A stretch of DNA of 40,486 nucleotides from Candidatus Zixiibacteriota bacterium (GTDB lineage: Bacteria > Zixibacteria > MSB-5A5 > GN15 > FEB-12): positions 69,271-109,756 of the forward strand of contig JAJRXM010000039.1 in NCBI GenBank assembly GCA_024276275.1, given 5' to 3'. Within the stretch, counting starts at the first letter, position 1, and each line of letters starts with the position of its first letter. A program made the position numbers and the translations under genes. The notes beneath the pieces were generated by a model. The model was not told where the DNA came from. It did not search any database and was given only the letters and a program-made list of their open reading frames with translations. Below, piece after piece: positions 16,851-24,771 of the stretch.

Positions 16851-17711
16851 ATGAATATAAATGATATTAAAAATGTGACCGTTGTCGGCGGCGGGACTAT
16901 GGGTAACGGTATTGTTCAAGTCTTTGCATCGTTTGGTTACAATGTTACTTTGGTCGATTTAAGCCAAGATGTGTTAGCCAATGCTGTTGCAGGTATTTCA
17001 AAGTCTTTAGACAGATTTGTTAAAAAAGAAAAAATAACTGCCGAACAAAAAGAAACAACTCTTGCACTAATTTCAATCTCAACTGATTTAAATAGTGCCA
17101 AAGATTCACAATTAGTTATCGAAGCTGTTTCAGAAAATTTAGCTGTGAAACTTAAGATTTTTGAACAGCTCGAATCAATTTGTCCTGCTGATACGATTTT
17201 TGCTTCAAATACATCCTCACTTCCGATTACCCAACTAGCCTCGGCAACAAACCGCCCGTCGCAGTTTATCGGAATGCATTTTATGAACCCGGTACCGATG
17301 ATGAAACTTATTGAGCTTATTCGGGGTATGGCTACCTCTGATGAAACATTTAAGTTAATCAAGGAATTGTCCGAAAAACTTAACAAGACACCGGTTGAAG
17401 TAAACGATTTCCCCGGATTTATCGCAAACCGTATTTTACTTCCGATGATAAACGAAGCAATTTTTGCTCTCTTTGAAGGAGTAGGTACTGCAGAAGCTAT
17501 CGACGATGTAATGAAACTCGGAATGGGACACCCGATGGGTCCGCTTCAATTAGCTGATTTTATCGGTCTTGATGTCTGCTTAGCTATTTTAGAAGTAATG
17601 CATGACGGTTTAGGTGATTCAAAATACCGCCCGTGTCCGCTTCTGAAAAAGATGGTTCAGGCAGGGTATCTCGGTCGGAAATCCGGTCGTGGTTTTTATG
17701 AATATAATTAA
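16851..17711 (+). CDS. hbd: 3-hydroxybutyryl-CoA dehydrogenase
   Basis: 286 residues, the size of short-chain 3-hydroxyacyl-CoA dehydrogenases. It interconverts acetoacetyl-CoA and 3-hydroxybutyryl-CoA with NAD(P). The NAD-binding Rossmann motif is VVGGGTMGNGIVQVFASFG (from residue 11). The catalytic block MHFMNPVPMMKLIELIRG and the C-terminal domain PGFIANRILLPMINEAIF with LGMGHPMGPLQLADFIGLD are intact. It lies 18 bases behind the thiolase gene and 13 bases before the acyl-CoA dehydrogenase, forming one transcription unit. Confidence 0.95.
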   Translation: MNINDIKNVTVVGGGTMGNGIVQVFASFGYNVTLVDLSQDVLANAVAGISKSLDRFVKKEKITAEQKETTLALISISTDLNSAKDSQLVIEAVSENLAVKLKIFEQLESICPADTIFASNTSSLPITQLASATNRPSQFIGMHFMNPVPMMKLIELIRGMATSDETFKLIKELSEKLNKTPVEVNDFPGFIANRILLPMINEAIFALFEGVGTAEAIDDVMKLGMGHPMGPLQLADFIGLDVCLAILEVMHDGLGDSKYRPCPLLKKMVQAGYLGRKSGRGFYEYN

Positions 17712-17724
17712 AGGAGTTTTATAG

Positions 17725-18867
17725 ATGGATTTCAAATTAACAGAAGATGATCTCGAATTTAAAGAGATGGCACGTGAGTTCGCAGAAAAAAGACTCTATC
17801 CCAATGCCGAAGAATATGACGAAAAAGGTACAACTCCAAAAGAGTTAATTGAAGAGTGTGGTGAATTAGGATATTTTGGTTTTATAGTTCCCGAAGAATA
17901 CGGTGGCTTAGGTCTGTCGACAACATCATTTATGGGTGTAGTAGAAGAAATCTCAGGTGGATGTGCAGGGTTTGGTATTATGCTATCAGTTCATAATTCT
18001 CTTACCTGTGAAATTGTGAAAACATTCGGGTCTGAAGATTTAAAGAAAAAATATCTTCCTGCTATGGCAGCCGGTGAAAAAATCGGTTCCTATTGTCTTA
18101 CCGAACCAAATGCCGGTACTGATGTTGCCTCTATTGCTACAACAGCAGAAGATAAGGGAGACCATTACTTAATAAATGGTACAAAAACTTTTGTTACATC
18201 TGCTATGTATGCCGGCGTGTTTATTGTATTTGCTAAAACAGACCCCGAGGCAGGCTACAAAGGTATCAGCTGTTTTATAGTTGATGCTGACTCAGACGGT
18301 GTTACTCTCGGTGTAGCCGAGAAAAAAATGGGTATCAAAGCATCCGACACAAGAGAAGTATCTTTTGTAGATGTTAAAGTACCAAAAGAAAATCTCTGTG
18401 GTGAACTTGGCAAAGGTTTCAGACAGGCTGTTACTATTTTAAACTCAGGACGTATCGGTGTTTCTTTCCAAGCTATCGGAATTGCTCAAGCAGCTTTTAA
18501 CGAAGCTCTCAAGTATTCCAAAGAGAGAAAACAGTTCAACCAACCGATAGCTAATTTCCAGGCTATACAATTTAAACTTGCCGACATGCAAACAAATATC
18601 GATGCTGCCCGTCTGATGGGTTATCGTGCTGCTCAACTAAAAGATGCCGGTGAAGCATGTCATCGTGAATGTTCTATGTCTAAATTGTTCTCTACACAAA
18701 TGGCAAATGCTGTGTGTAACGAAGCTGTTCAGATTCATGGCGGATACGGTTATATAAAAGAGTATGCTGTTGAACGATATTTTCGTGATGCTCGCGTTAC
18801 TGAATTATACGAGGGAACTACTGAAGCACAAAAAATGGTTATATCAAAAGATTTGTTGAAGGAGTAA
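17725..18867 (+). CDS. Short-chain acyl-CoA dehydrogenase (butyryl-CoA type)
   Basis: 380 residues. Flavin enzyme that forms the 2,3 double bond of short acyl-CoA, passing electrons to ETF. Motifs: GYFGFIVPEEYGG, YCLTEPNAGTDVAS, ISCFIVD, FVDVKVPKENLCG, and the catalytic base in RVTELYEGTTEAQ (Glu363, the position used by short- and medium-chain enzymes). RBS AAGGAG precedes the ATG. The acyl-chain specificity is inferred from the operon: its partners are thiolase and hydroxybutyryl-CoA dehydrogenase. No etfAB genes are in the window. Confidence 0.93.
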   Translation: MDFKLTEDDLEFKEMAREFAEKRLYPNAEEYDEKGTTPKELIEECGELGYFGFIVPEEYGGLGLSTTSFMGVVEEISGGCAGFGIMLSVHNSLTCEIVKTFGSEDLKKKYLPAMAAGEKIGSYCLTEPNAGTDVASIATTAEDKGDHYLINGTKTFVTSAMYAGVFIVFAKTDPEAGYKGISCFIVDADSDGVTLGVAEKKMGIKASDTREVSFVDVKVPKENLCGELGKGFRQAVTILNSGRIGVSFQAIGIAQAAFNEALKYSKERKQFNQPIANFQAIQFKLADMQTNIDAARLMGYRAAQLKDAGEACHRECSMSKLFSTQMANAVCNEAVQIHGGYGYIKEYAVERYFRDARVTELYEGTTEAQKMVISKDLLKE

Positions 18868-18870
18868 GGC

Positions 18871-19464
18871 TTGCTTGAGAAAAAACACCTCGAATATAGA
18901 GAAGACATCAGAGACTTCTGCTTAAAACAAATTGAACCGGTTGCGAAAATTATTGATGAAGAACAACGGTTTTTACAAGAACATATCCAACCGTTAACTG
19001 ACAAAGGTCTGTTCTCGGTTTTTATCCCCGAAGAATACGGAGGTAAACCGGTTGATACTATTTCCTATGCTATAGCAGTTGAAGAACTTTCCCGTGTCTG
19101 CGGTTCCACAGGCATTACCGTAGCTGCCCATAACTCGCTTGGAACTTTTCCGATTTTAGCATTTGGCAACGATGAACAAAAGAAACGATTTTTACCTCGT
19201 GCCGCCAAGGGCGAACTGTTAGCATTTGGTCTTTCAGAACCGGATGCCGGTTCCGACGCAGGAGGTACCCGTACCTATGCAAAAAAAGTTGACAAAGGAT
19301 GGGAAGTAAACGGTTCTAAATGCTGGATTACATCGGCAACCAAAGCGTTTGCCTCTATAGGTACTGCTAAAACTTCCGAAGATGCCAATGATAGAAGAAT
19401 CACCACACTTATAATGGAAAAGATTGTGACGGTTATGCTGTCGGAAAAAAAGAAAATAAAATAG
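18871..19464 (+). CDS. Acyl-CoA dehydrogenase, N-terminal fragment of a frameshifted gene
   Basis: Starts at TTG three bases after the previous stop, with AAGGAG six bases upstream (the RBS lies inside the upstream gene). It carries the N-terminal and middle domains: LFSVFIPEEYGGKPVD, AHNSLGTFPILAFG, FGLSEPDAGSDAGG and NGSKCWITSA. The frame is lost after ITTLIMEK. Adding one G at 19422 (AAGAT to AAGGAT) restores EKDCDGYAVGKKENKIGLRGSD and continues in the fragment 19506-20018. The joined protein would be about 382 residues, the normal length. Whether the loss is biological or an assembly error is unknown. Confidence 0.85.
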   Translation: MLEKKHLEYREDIRDFCLKQIEPVAKIIDEEQRFLQEHIQPLTDKGLFSVFIPEEYGGKPVDTISYAIAVEELSRVCGSTGITVAAHNSLGTFPILAFGNDEQKKRFLPRAAKGELLAFGLSEPDAGSDAGGTRTYAKKVDKGWEVNGSKCWITSATKAFASIGTAKTSEDANDRRITTLIMEKIVTVMLSEKKKIK

Positions 19465-19505
19465 GCCTTCGAGGTTCTGATACTGCCTTCTTACATTTTG
19501 ATGAT

Positions 19506-20018
19506 ATGTTTGTACCTGATGAAAACCTGCTAGGTAAAGAGGGGGAAGGGTTTAAGCAGATGCTTATCACTCTTGACGGTGGACGAATTTCTATCGGTGC
19601 GATGGCACTTGGTCTCGGACAAGGTGCTTTGGATGTTGCCTTAAAATATGCGGCTGAACGTCATCAATTCGGAAAACCGATTATTGCCAATCAGGCAATT
19701 CAACACAAACTTGCTGATATGTCAATGGAACTAGAGGCTGCCCGTCTGTTGATTTATGATTGTGCAAGACGAAAAGATGCTAAAGAAAACTATACCCGCT
19801 ATTCTGCTATATGTAAATTGTATGCTTCAGAAGTAGGACGAAGATGTGCCGAACATGCGATTGAAATTCTCGGTTCTGTTGGAATTCTCACAGGTAAATA
19901 TACTGCCGAACGAATTTGGCGTGATGTCAAACTGTGTGAGATTGGTGAAGGAACCTCCGAAGTCCAACGCCTTGTTATCGCCCGCGAACTCCTCAAAGAA
20001 TTAGAAGCACAAAAATAG
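19506..20018 (+). CDS. Acyl-CoA dehydrogenase, C-terminal fragment of a frameshifted gene
   Basis: Continuation of 18871-19464; the coding frame actually reopens at about 19422, and the ATG at 19506 is an internal methionine (DDMFVPDENLLG). It contains the C-terminal helical domain: LDGGRISIGAMALGLGQGAL, RHQFGKPIIANQAIQHKLA and the catalytic-base region ERIWRDVKLCEIGEGTSEVQ. The GEGTSE pattern places a Glu at the short/medium-chain position, whereas isovaleryl-CoA dehydrogenases read GAGTSE, so this does not look like the leucine-pathway enzyme. Ends before a cluster of hairpins. Confidence 0.85.
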   Translation: MFVPDENLLGKEGEGFKQMLITLDGGRISIGAMALGLGQGALDVALKYAAERHQFGKPIIANQAIQHKLADMSMELEAARLLIYDCARRKDAKENYTRYSAICKLYASEVGRRCAEHAIEILGSVGILTGKYTAERIWRDVKLCEIGEGTSEVQRLVIARELLKELEAQK

Positions 20019-20078
20019 AATATTAATTTGTAGTGACAGGGCATTGCCCTGTCTGAATAATTATAATACAATCTGTAG

Positions 20079-20114
20079 GGCGGAACCCAGCGAGCTAGTG
20101 GTTCCGCCTTTTTT
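20079..20114 (+). terminator. Terminator of the thiolase/acyl-CoA dehydrogenase operon
   Basis: Nine-base perfect stem GGCGGAACC / GGTTCCGCC followed by six T, 60 bases after the last stop of the operon. It carries the TGTAGG flank of the repeat family, so a repeat copy appears to serve as the terminator. Confidence 0.8.
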
Positions 20115-20285
20115 CATGTTGTCACCCTGAGCTTGTCGAAGGGCTTTCCAAAATGTCATACCAGCGAAGACTGGTATCCAATACAATTGTAGGTCAGGTC
20201 TTTCAGAGACCTGTCTTTTTTATGTGTAGATAGTAGGGTGGAATCCTTTAGTGGTTCCACTTTTTTAAAATAATAAAATAAATTC

Positions 20286-20314
20286 TTGAGAAAATTAATA
20301 TTACATTATATCTT
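20286..20314 (+). promoter_or_regulatory. Candidate promoter of the GNAT gene, possibly leaderless
   Basis: TTGAGA (20286-20291), 17 bases, TATCTT (20309-20314). The ATG at 20320 begins about where transcription should start, so the mRNA may have almost no leader; no ribosome binding site is visible upstream. Confidence 0.35.
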
Positions 20315-20319
20315 TTATC

Positions 20320-21342
20320 ATGTACAAAATCATATCCATTACATCAAAAGAATTCTCAGATACAGATTGGCAGAGGTACTATATATTATTGAAATCTTTA
20401 AAAGCTAAATATGATTGTCAGCTTAACTCAGAATCTTGGGAGACATTGAAATCAAGAATTACTTTATACACCAATATCAATAAACACTATCAGGAATATG
20501 CTGTCTTCGAAAATGATAAAGCAATTGCGTGGTTTGCGGTGAATCTTATGATGCAGGGAACAGATGATGAGTTCCTGGCAATGTACTTAGAATTTAATTA
20601 TGACAACATCCCGGAGCAGTTGAATAAGTGTATAGTTGAATACTTAGTCGACTGTATCAAAGAACTTAAACATCATAAAATATACTACATGGCGGCGGAT
20701 AAGCGAAATACGTCGGCAGCTTTAAGGTGGGGAGCAGAATTGTATGGTCATGTGAATGAGTCGAAATTGTATAAAGATAAAGCAAACAGCCTACTGATGC
20801 AGGAGTGGGTGGATACAATACCGAAATTAAATCAAGAACTGACTCTCAAACCATATCGACAGCTACCTGAAAAATATATCGATCAATATGTCGCATTGTA
20901 CTCACAGTCTATTCAGGATATACCAGAAGATAAAAGCTCTGATGTAAATTACGAGTTGACAGCCGATGTTTTCAGAAATGATGAAGAGTTAAGCAGAAAA
21001 AACGGTATCGTAAAATATAATTTTATAATTGTTAATGAATTGGACGAATTAATTGGGTTATCTTCTGCTTATATAAGCAGTAAAAATACCGATGTAGTGG
21101 ATCAAAATATGACTGGAGTTAATAGAGAATATAGAGGGAGATCTCTTGCTAAATGGTTAAAAGCTGCTGTGTTTTTTTCTGTCGAAAAAAAATATCCAGA
21201 TTTCAAAATGTTTTACACACAAATGCGATCTGTGAATGAACCTATTCAACATATAAATAAAAAGATGGGTTATGTTAATACGAGAGAAGGCTGCGAATTT
21301 TGGATAACAGTTGAATCTTTTGAGAAATTTTTAAATACATAG
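20320..21342 (+). CDS. Tandem GNAT-type acetyltransferase
   Basis: 340 residues that look like two GNAT domains, as in mycothiol-synthase-like proteins. The second domain has the acetyl-CoA binding motif GVNREYRGRSLAKWLKAAV near residue 270 and the following strand/helix MFYTQMRSVNEPIQHINKKMGY. The first half (YAVFENDKAIAWFAVNLM) has the fold pattern but lacks a clear pyrophosphate-binding loop. Substrate unknown. It is AT-rich, stands alone between repeat-filled spacers and may be a recent arrival. Start ATG 20320 has no visible RBS. Confidence 0.7.
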   Translation: MYKIISITSKEFSDTDWQRYYILLKSLKAKYDCQLNSESWETLKSRITLYTNINKHYQEYAVFENDKAIAWFAVNLMMQGTDDEFLAMYLEFNYDNIPEQLNKCIVEYLVDCIKELKHHKIYYMAADKRNTSAALRWGAELYGHVNESKLYKDKANSLLMQEWVDTIPKLNQELTLKPYRQLPEKYIDQYVALYSQSIQDIPEDKSSDVNYELTADVFRNDEELSRKNGIVKYNFIIVNELDELIGLSSAYISSKNTDVVDQNMTGVNREYRGRSLAKWLKAAVFFSVEKKYPDFKMFYTQMRSVNEPIQHINKKMGYVNTREGCEFWITVESFEKFLNT

Positions 21343-21480
21343 TTATATCTCCTGAGCGGAGTCGAAGGGTTTTCTATAAATCATTCCCGACTTGAATGGA
21401 AATCCAGTAAGAGAAGTAAAGTAGTTACTATGTTATAAAAGTTCTATAAAGATAAAGATTCTGTAATGGTTGCTGAATGT

Positions 21481-21515
21481 TTCTGCACTGGACTCCGTGT
21501 CAAGCACGGAGAGGA
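21481..21515. repeat. 35-bp repeat, inverted copy of 4158-4192
   Basis: Perfect 35-base reverse complement of 4158-4192, containing a CTCCGTG/CACGGAG hairpin. Both copies lie outside genes, 17 kb apart, with no similarity beyond the ends. Confidence 0.9.
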
Positions 21516-21540
21516 ATAGTGAAGAGTTTATCGTATGGAT

Positions 21541-21574
21541 AATAAAAAGGCAGGTCTTAAAAGCGAGACCTGCC
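21541..21574 (-). terminator. Terminator of the NrfD operon
   Basis: Nine-base stem GGCAGGTCT / AGACCTGCC, the same arms as the glnA terminator at 578-600, followed on the minus strand by TTTTT. It lies 30 bases beyond the stop at 21603. Confidence 0.8.
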
Positions 21575-21602
21575 TTGCTAATCTGTATTTATAAAACAAA
21601 TC

Positions 21603-22838
21603 TTAAACTGATTCAGTAGCAGACATCTTTGCCACTTCTTTCTGGACCTTTCCCATTTCATTCCAAGGAGGAAGTATTTTTGTCAGTACCCATAATATCC
21701 CGATAGGAGCAATTAACAAAGCTATAGACACTAAGAGACCTTCAATACCGAAGATGTCCAACTTGTATGTAGTCAGTCCTCTGAGAGATTTTGAGAATAA
21801 TTGTCCGCCAATAACAACATTCCAACGAGTTGAGAAAATACCAACTTGTACCAATATCGCCGAGATAAAATAAATCATCCTTCGCAATTCATCGGGAAGT
21901 TTTCCAAACCGTGCAAAAACTAAACCTAACATCGGCATCAATGAACCGATAATAATTTGTGTGATGATAAGACTTATAAACAAACGGCTTGAAATCATTT
22001 CAGAAAGAATCGAAATCGATTCTTCCGATTCATAGAGCCTGTGAATAAAGTCTAATGTTTCAAGCGAAAAATCTATAAGCATTGCGTAGAGTAAAAACTC
22101 GGCAAGTTTGTTAAGACATTTCATACTCATAGTTGTCCAGCGAACCATCGAGGTAATCATATAGACTAAAAGCATTAGTGCGATACCCGAAACGATTGCC
22201 GAGAATAAAAATACAATCGGTATCAGCACAGAACTCCACCACGGATTTGCTTTAATTGACCCGAAGATAAACCCGACATATCCGTGTAGTAAAAATGCTG
22301 ACGGTATACCGATGATAGTAATAACTCTTCCGATTTTATGATCAAACGCTACAGCTTTTTCAGAAATATCGGTTGCTCCTAAAGTAAGCAGTTTATAGAA
22401 ATACTTTACGATACCTTTTTTTTCGTTTGACCAAATCACGATATCTTTGCGGTAGTCAAACCAAATTTCCAGTAGTAAAACAACCATCAGATACCACGCA
22501 TATACAAAGCCGAACATCGCCATTGCCGATGCTGTGTGCGGTGTTAAAAACATCTCGAACGAACGTTCAGGATGTCCAAGATGTGCCAGCAACGGAAGGG
22601 GTGCTATAATCATAAATGACAAAGCAGTCAACAGAGAAAGACGGTAAATCGGTTTTAGTGCTGAAACTTTAAAAACTCTTTCAAGTGATGCCAAAATAAA
22701 TGCACCTGCAACTAAACCGGTAAGATACGGATATATGACAATCAGTATTGACCAGTGCAGTTCATATTCATTCGGGAATACATACCCCGATAATCCGGGC
22801 ATACTGTTTAACAAAGGAAAAATTATAGAGTACAACAT
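21603..22838 (-). CDS. NrfD/PsrC-family membrane quinone-interacting subunit
   Basis: 411 residues with about ten hydrophobic membrane segments, matching the NrfD/PsrC/HmcC type of integral membrane protein that exchanges electrons with menaquinone. Family-like features: YPYLTGLVAGAFILASL in the first segments, LLAHLGHPERSFEMF, and GVIWVL-like segments near the C-terminus. It is the last gene of a three-gene operon with a four-cluster ferredoxin (stop 22840, one base before this start) and an octaheme cytochrome. RBS GGAGG lies inside the upstream gene. No catalytic molybdopterin or nitrite reductase subunit is nearby, so the partner is unknown. Confidence 0.88.
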   Translation of the reverse strand: MLYSIIFPLLNSMPGLSGYVFPNEYELHWSILIVIYPYLTGLVAGAFILASLERVFKVSALKPIYRLSLLTALSFMIIAPLPLLAHLGHPERSFEMFLTPHTASAMAMFGFVYAWYLMVVLLLEIWFDYRKDIVIWSNEKKGIVKYFYKLLTLGATDISEKAVAFDHKIGRVITIIGIPSAFLLHGYVGFIFGSIKANPWWSSVLIPIVFLFSAIVSGIALMLLVYMITSMVRWTTMSMKCLNKLAEFLLYAMLIDFSLETLDFIHRLYESEESISILSEMISSRLFISLIITQIIIGSLMPMLGLVFARFGKLPDELRRMIYFISAILVQVGIFSTRWNVVIGGQLFSKSLRGLTTYKLDIFGIEGLLVSIALLIAPIGILWVLTKILPPWNEMGKVQKEVAKMSATESV

Positions 22839-22839
22839 A

Positions 22840-23625
22840 TTATATAACCTCCCCGTCTAAACCGGCATAATACACTTTCGGTTTTGTATTCAGTCCGGGC
22901 TTTAATGTATGAATTTCGTTGAAGCGGAAGAAACGACGTAAGGGAGAACTTTTCTGCCCTTTCTCACCGAATATTCTTGCCTGTGTCGGACAAACTTCTA
23001 CACAGACAGGAAGTTTACCATCGGTTATACGATGGTAACAAAATGTACATTTGTCGGCGACATTTGTTTCAGGATGTAAATATCGAGCACCATACGGACA
23101 TGCCTGAATACAGTAACGACAACCGACACACCATTTTGGATCAACCAATACGACACCGTCTTTAGTGTTAAATGTCGCACCCACCGGGCAAACCTGCACA
23201 CAAGGTGCTTTGACACAATGGTTACAAAGTTTCGGAACAAAGAATGTTCGTTGGATATGCAATTTTTGACTTATTTCCGGGTATCCGTCTATACCACCGT
23301 TAGGGCTGTCTACAATCGGTTCACCTTCTTCCGGGATAACATACCGTTCAACCCATGTACGGAAAAAATGAGGTTTGCGGGGAACTTTGTTTTCGCTTTT
23401 ACAGGCATCGGCACATCTAGCACAACCGATACATTTTTTGATATTTATACCCATGGCATAATTATGTTCAGTCGGGTCATAGACACCGTTTTCTTTTGCC
23501 ATTAATTGTTGTACATCAAAACTTGCAACAAGCAGCAAGAGGCTCGGCAAAGTTTTTGAACAATTTTTTAAGAATGCTCTTCTTTCTATTTCCGGACGAA
23601 TCAGCTTGTCAGTAATAGTTTTCAT
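22840..23625 (-). CDS. Tat-exported ferredoxin with four [4Fe-4S] clusters (NrfC/DsrO type)
   Basis: 261 residues from ATG 23625, chosen because GGAGG (23633-23637) lies seven bases upstream and the ATG overlaps the cytochrome stop (TAATG). The N-terminus carries a twin-arginine motif (IERRAFLKN at 13-21) and a hydrophobic stretch, so folding happens before Tat export. Sixteen cluster cysteines occur in four groups: CIGCARCADACK, CNHCVKAPCVQVCP, CVGCRYCIQACP and CTFC..CVEVCP. It should pass electrons between the membrane NrfD subunit and the octaheme cytochrome. A tatC gene lies at 31822. An earlier ATG would extend the protein into the upstream gene without RBS support. Confidence 0.9.
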   Translation of the reverse strand: MKTITDKLIRPEIERRAFLKNCSKTLPSLLLLVASFDVQQLMAKENGVYDPTEHNYAMGINIKKCIGCARCADACKSENKVPRKPHFFRTWVERYVIPEEGEPIVDSPNGGIDGYPEISQKLHIQRTFFVPKLCNHCVKAPCVQVCPVGATFNTKDGVVLVDPKWCVGCRYCIQACPYGARYLHPETNVADKCTFCYHRITDGKLPVCVEVCPTQARIFGEKGQKSSPLRRFFRFNEIHTLKPGLNTKPKVYYAGLDGEVI

Positions 23626-24368
23626 TAAAATGCCTCCGGATAGTGTGGGTAATGACAATCCCAACAGAGATAACGATCTGAATGTAATTCTACATTTATT
23701 TTTGGTGCTGCCTTTTTAATAGTAGAACCTTTTTCATGACAGTATGCACAGGTTGAATTATCAATCGGTTTATGTGCTTTTGAAAATTTAGGTGAGGTCT
23801 TGTGACCTTTTTCTATAGTATGACACTGCGTACAGGGAAGAGTCGCATGATGTGAAACTATCTTTACGCTTGCGATTTCCTGATGACAGGCTGAACATTC
23901 CTCGGGAGCGTGAGGAAGTAAAGGGTTATGCGGGTCATGGCACGACATACACGCTTTACCAGGATTGTGCCGTTCAGGATTTATCTGGGGGAAACCTGAC
24001 GGTCTGGAAGGGTTATACCCGTGACATAACGGACAATAACCTCGCCCTCGTGGGGCATCCGGAATAAATTCATCGGGAGCTTCAACGTGTTGTGAGGCAG
24101 GTCCGTGACAAACTTCGCAACTTAAACCTTTGTGGTATGAGTCGGATTTTATCTCGGCAACGTCATCGTGACAATCATAACAAGCATCTGCACCGGCATA
24201 CACTTGTTCTAAATCCATATTTTCCTGAATGGCTTCAGTACGGAAATGACCCTGTTCACCAAATGAGGACGGAACAAAAATGTTCTTGGCGGCAATAAAT
24301 GAACCGACGACAATCATCAAAATGATAACTATAGGGATTATTTGTTGTGGGATTTTAGACATCTTCAC
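23625..24368 (-). CDS. Membrane-anchored octaheme c-type cytochrome
   Basis: 247 residues with one N-terminal membrane segment (IVIILMIVVGSFIAA) and eight CXXCH heme sites: CYDCH, CEVCH, CPLCH, CMSCH, CSACH, CTQCH, CAYCH and CWDCH. The periplasmic domain would carry electrons to or from the ferredoxin and NrfD subunits encoded next. The set recalls the electron-transfer part of Nrf, Qrc and Dsr-type complexes, without the catalytic subunit. The GTG start at 24368 gives the residues MKM; an ATG six bases downstream is equally possible since AGGTGA is close to both. A TTGACA/TTTAAT promoter pair is upstream. Confidence 0.9.
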   Translation of the reverse strand: MKMSKIPQQIIPIVIILMIVVGSFIAAKNIFVPSSFGEQGHFRTEAIQENMDLEQVYAGADACYDCHDDVAEIKSDSYHKGLSCEVCHGPASQHVEAPDEFIPDAPRGRGYCPLCHGYNPSRPSGFPQINPERHNPGKACMSCHDPHNPLLPHAPEECSACHQEIASVKIVSHHATLPCTQCHTIEKGHKTSPKFSKAHKPIDNSTCAYCHEKGSTIKKAAPKINVELHSDRYLCWDCHYPHYPEAF

Positions 24369-24406
24369 CTATTTTTTTTTATTGCGTTTTAATTTTAGTA
24401 TGTTTT

Positions 24407-24435
24407 ATTAAAACTAATATAGAACAAGTTGTCAA
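24407..24435 (-). promoter_or_regulatory. Candidate promoter of the cytochrome/NrfD operon
   Basis: On the minus strand, TTGACA (24435-24430), 17 bases, TTTAAT (24412-24407), about 40 bases before the start codon. Confidence 0.45.
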
Positions 24436-24556
24436 TAATAAAATTAGATAAATAGAGCAACATAGCAATAATAATGTTGAGGCTGATATCGGCAAAAAAC
24501 ATATATCTGAAATCTAGCCTGTTGTTTGCTTAATATATAAAATAGAAGGTTTAGTT

Positions 24557-24748
24557 ATGAGTAATGAAGTTATTCTATTATTAGTTTGTTTAGGGGGAGG
24601 AACAATACTGAGCGTATTTTTGCTATTTAAAATAGTTATTGAAATTCGGAAGCTGCGAAAAGAACATTCTCGGCTAAATGAACTTGAAACAACACAACTT
24701 CAAAACGAAACTTTAGAAAAACGAAGTAAAAACATAGAAGAAGAATGA
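24557..24748 (+). CDS. Small single-span membrane protein with coiled coil
   Basis: 63 residues: an N-terminal membrane segment (VILLLVCLGGGTILSVFLLF) followed by a charged, helical region (EIRKLRKEHSRLNELE) that looks like a coiled coil. AGAAGG precedes the ATG at 24557. The length and composition resemble small accessory proteins of membrane complexes or phage-shock systems, but I do not recognise a family. It sits between divergent genes and may belong to neither operon. Confidence is moderate because short frames like this arise easily. Confidence 0.5.
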   Translation: MSNEVILLLVCLGGGTILSVFLLFKIVIEIRKLRKEHSRLNELETTQLQNETLEKRSKNIEEE

Positions 24749-24771
24749 TTCTTTGTTGTAGTGAGTTGTTA

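Larger units (their letters stand above)
20019..20319 (+). repeat. Gene-free 300-bp spacer with six tandem palindromic elements
   Basis: No gene. Elements in order: GACAGGGCA/TGCCCTGTC at 20035-20053; GGCGGAACC/GGTTCCGCC plus T6 at 20079-20114; a CACCCTGAGCTTGTCGAAGGG copy at 20123-20143; ATACCAG/CTGGTAT at 20158-20177; CAGGTCT/AGACCTG plus T6 at 20195-20221; GTGGAATCC/GGTTCCAC plus T6 at 20238-20266. Four of them carry a TGTAG or AGTAGG flank, making this the densest cluster in the window. Confidence 0.85.
21343..21602. repeat. Repeat-rich spacer between the GNAT gene and the NrfD operon
   Basis: Contains a CCTGAGCGGAGTCGAAGGG copy at 21351-21369, the inverted copy of the 35-base element at 21481-21515, and the terminator hairpin at 21541-21574. 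No coding frame seen. Confidence 0.75.

Noticed and set aside
18871-20018. Isovaleryl-CoA dehydrogenase for the leucine route
   Set aside because: The active-site region reads GEGTSE, matching short/medium-chain enzymes, not the GAGTSE of isovaleryl-CoA dehydrogenases.
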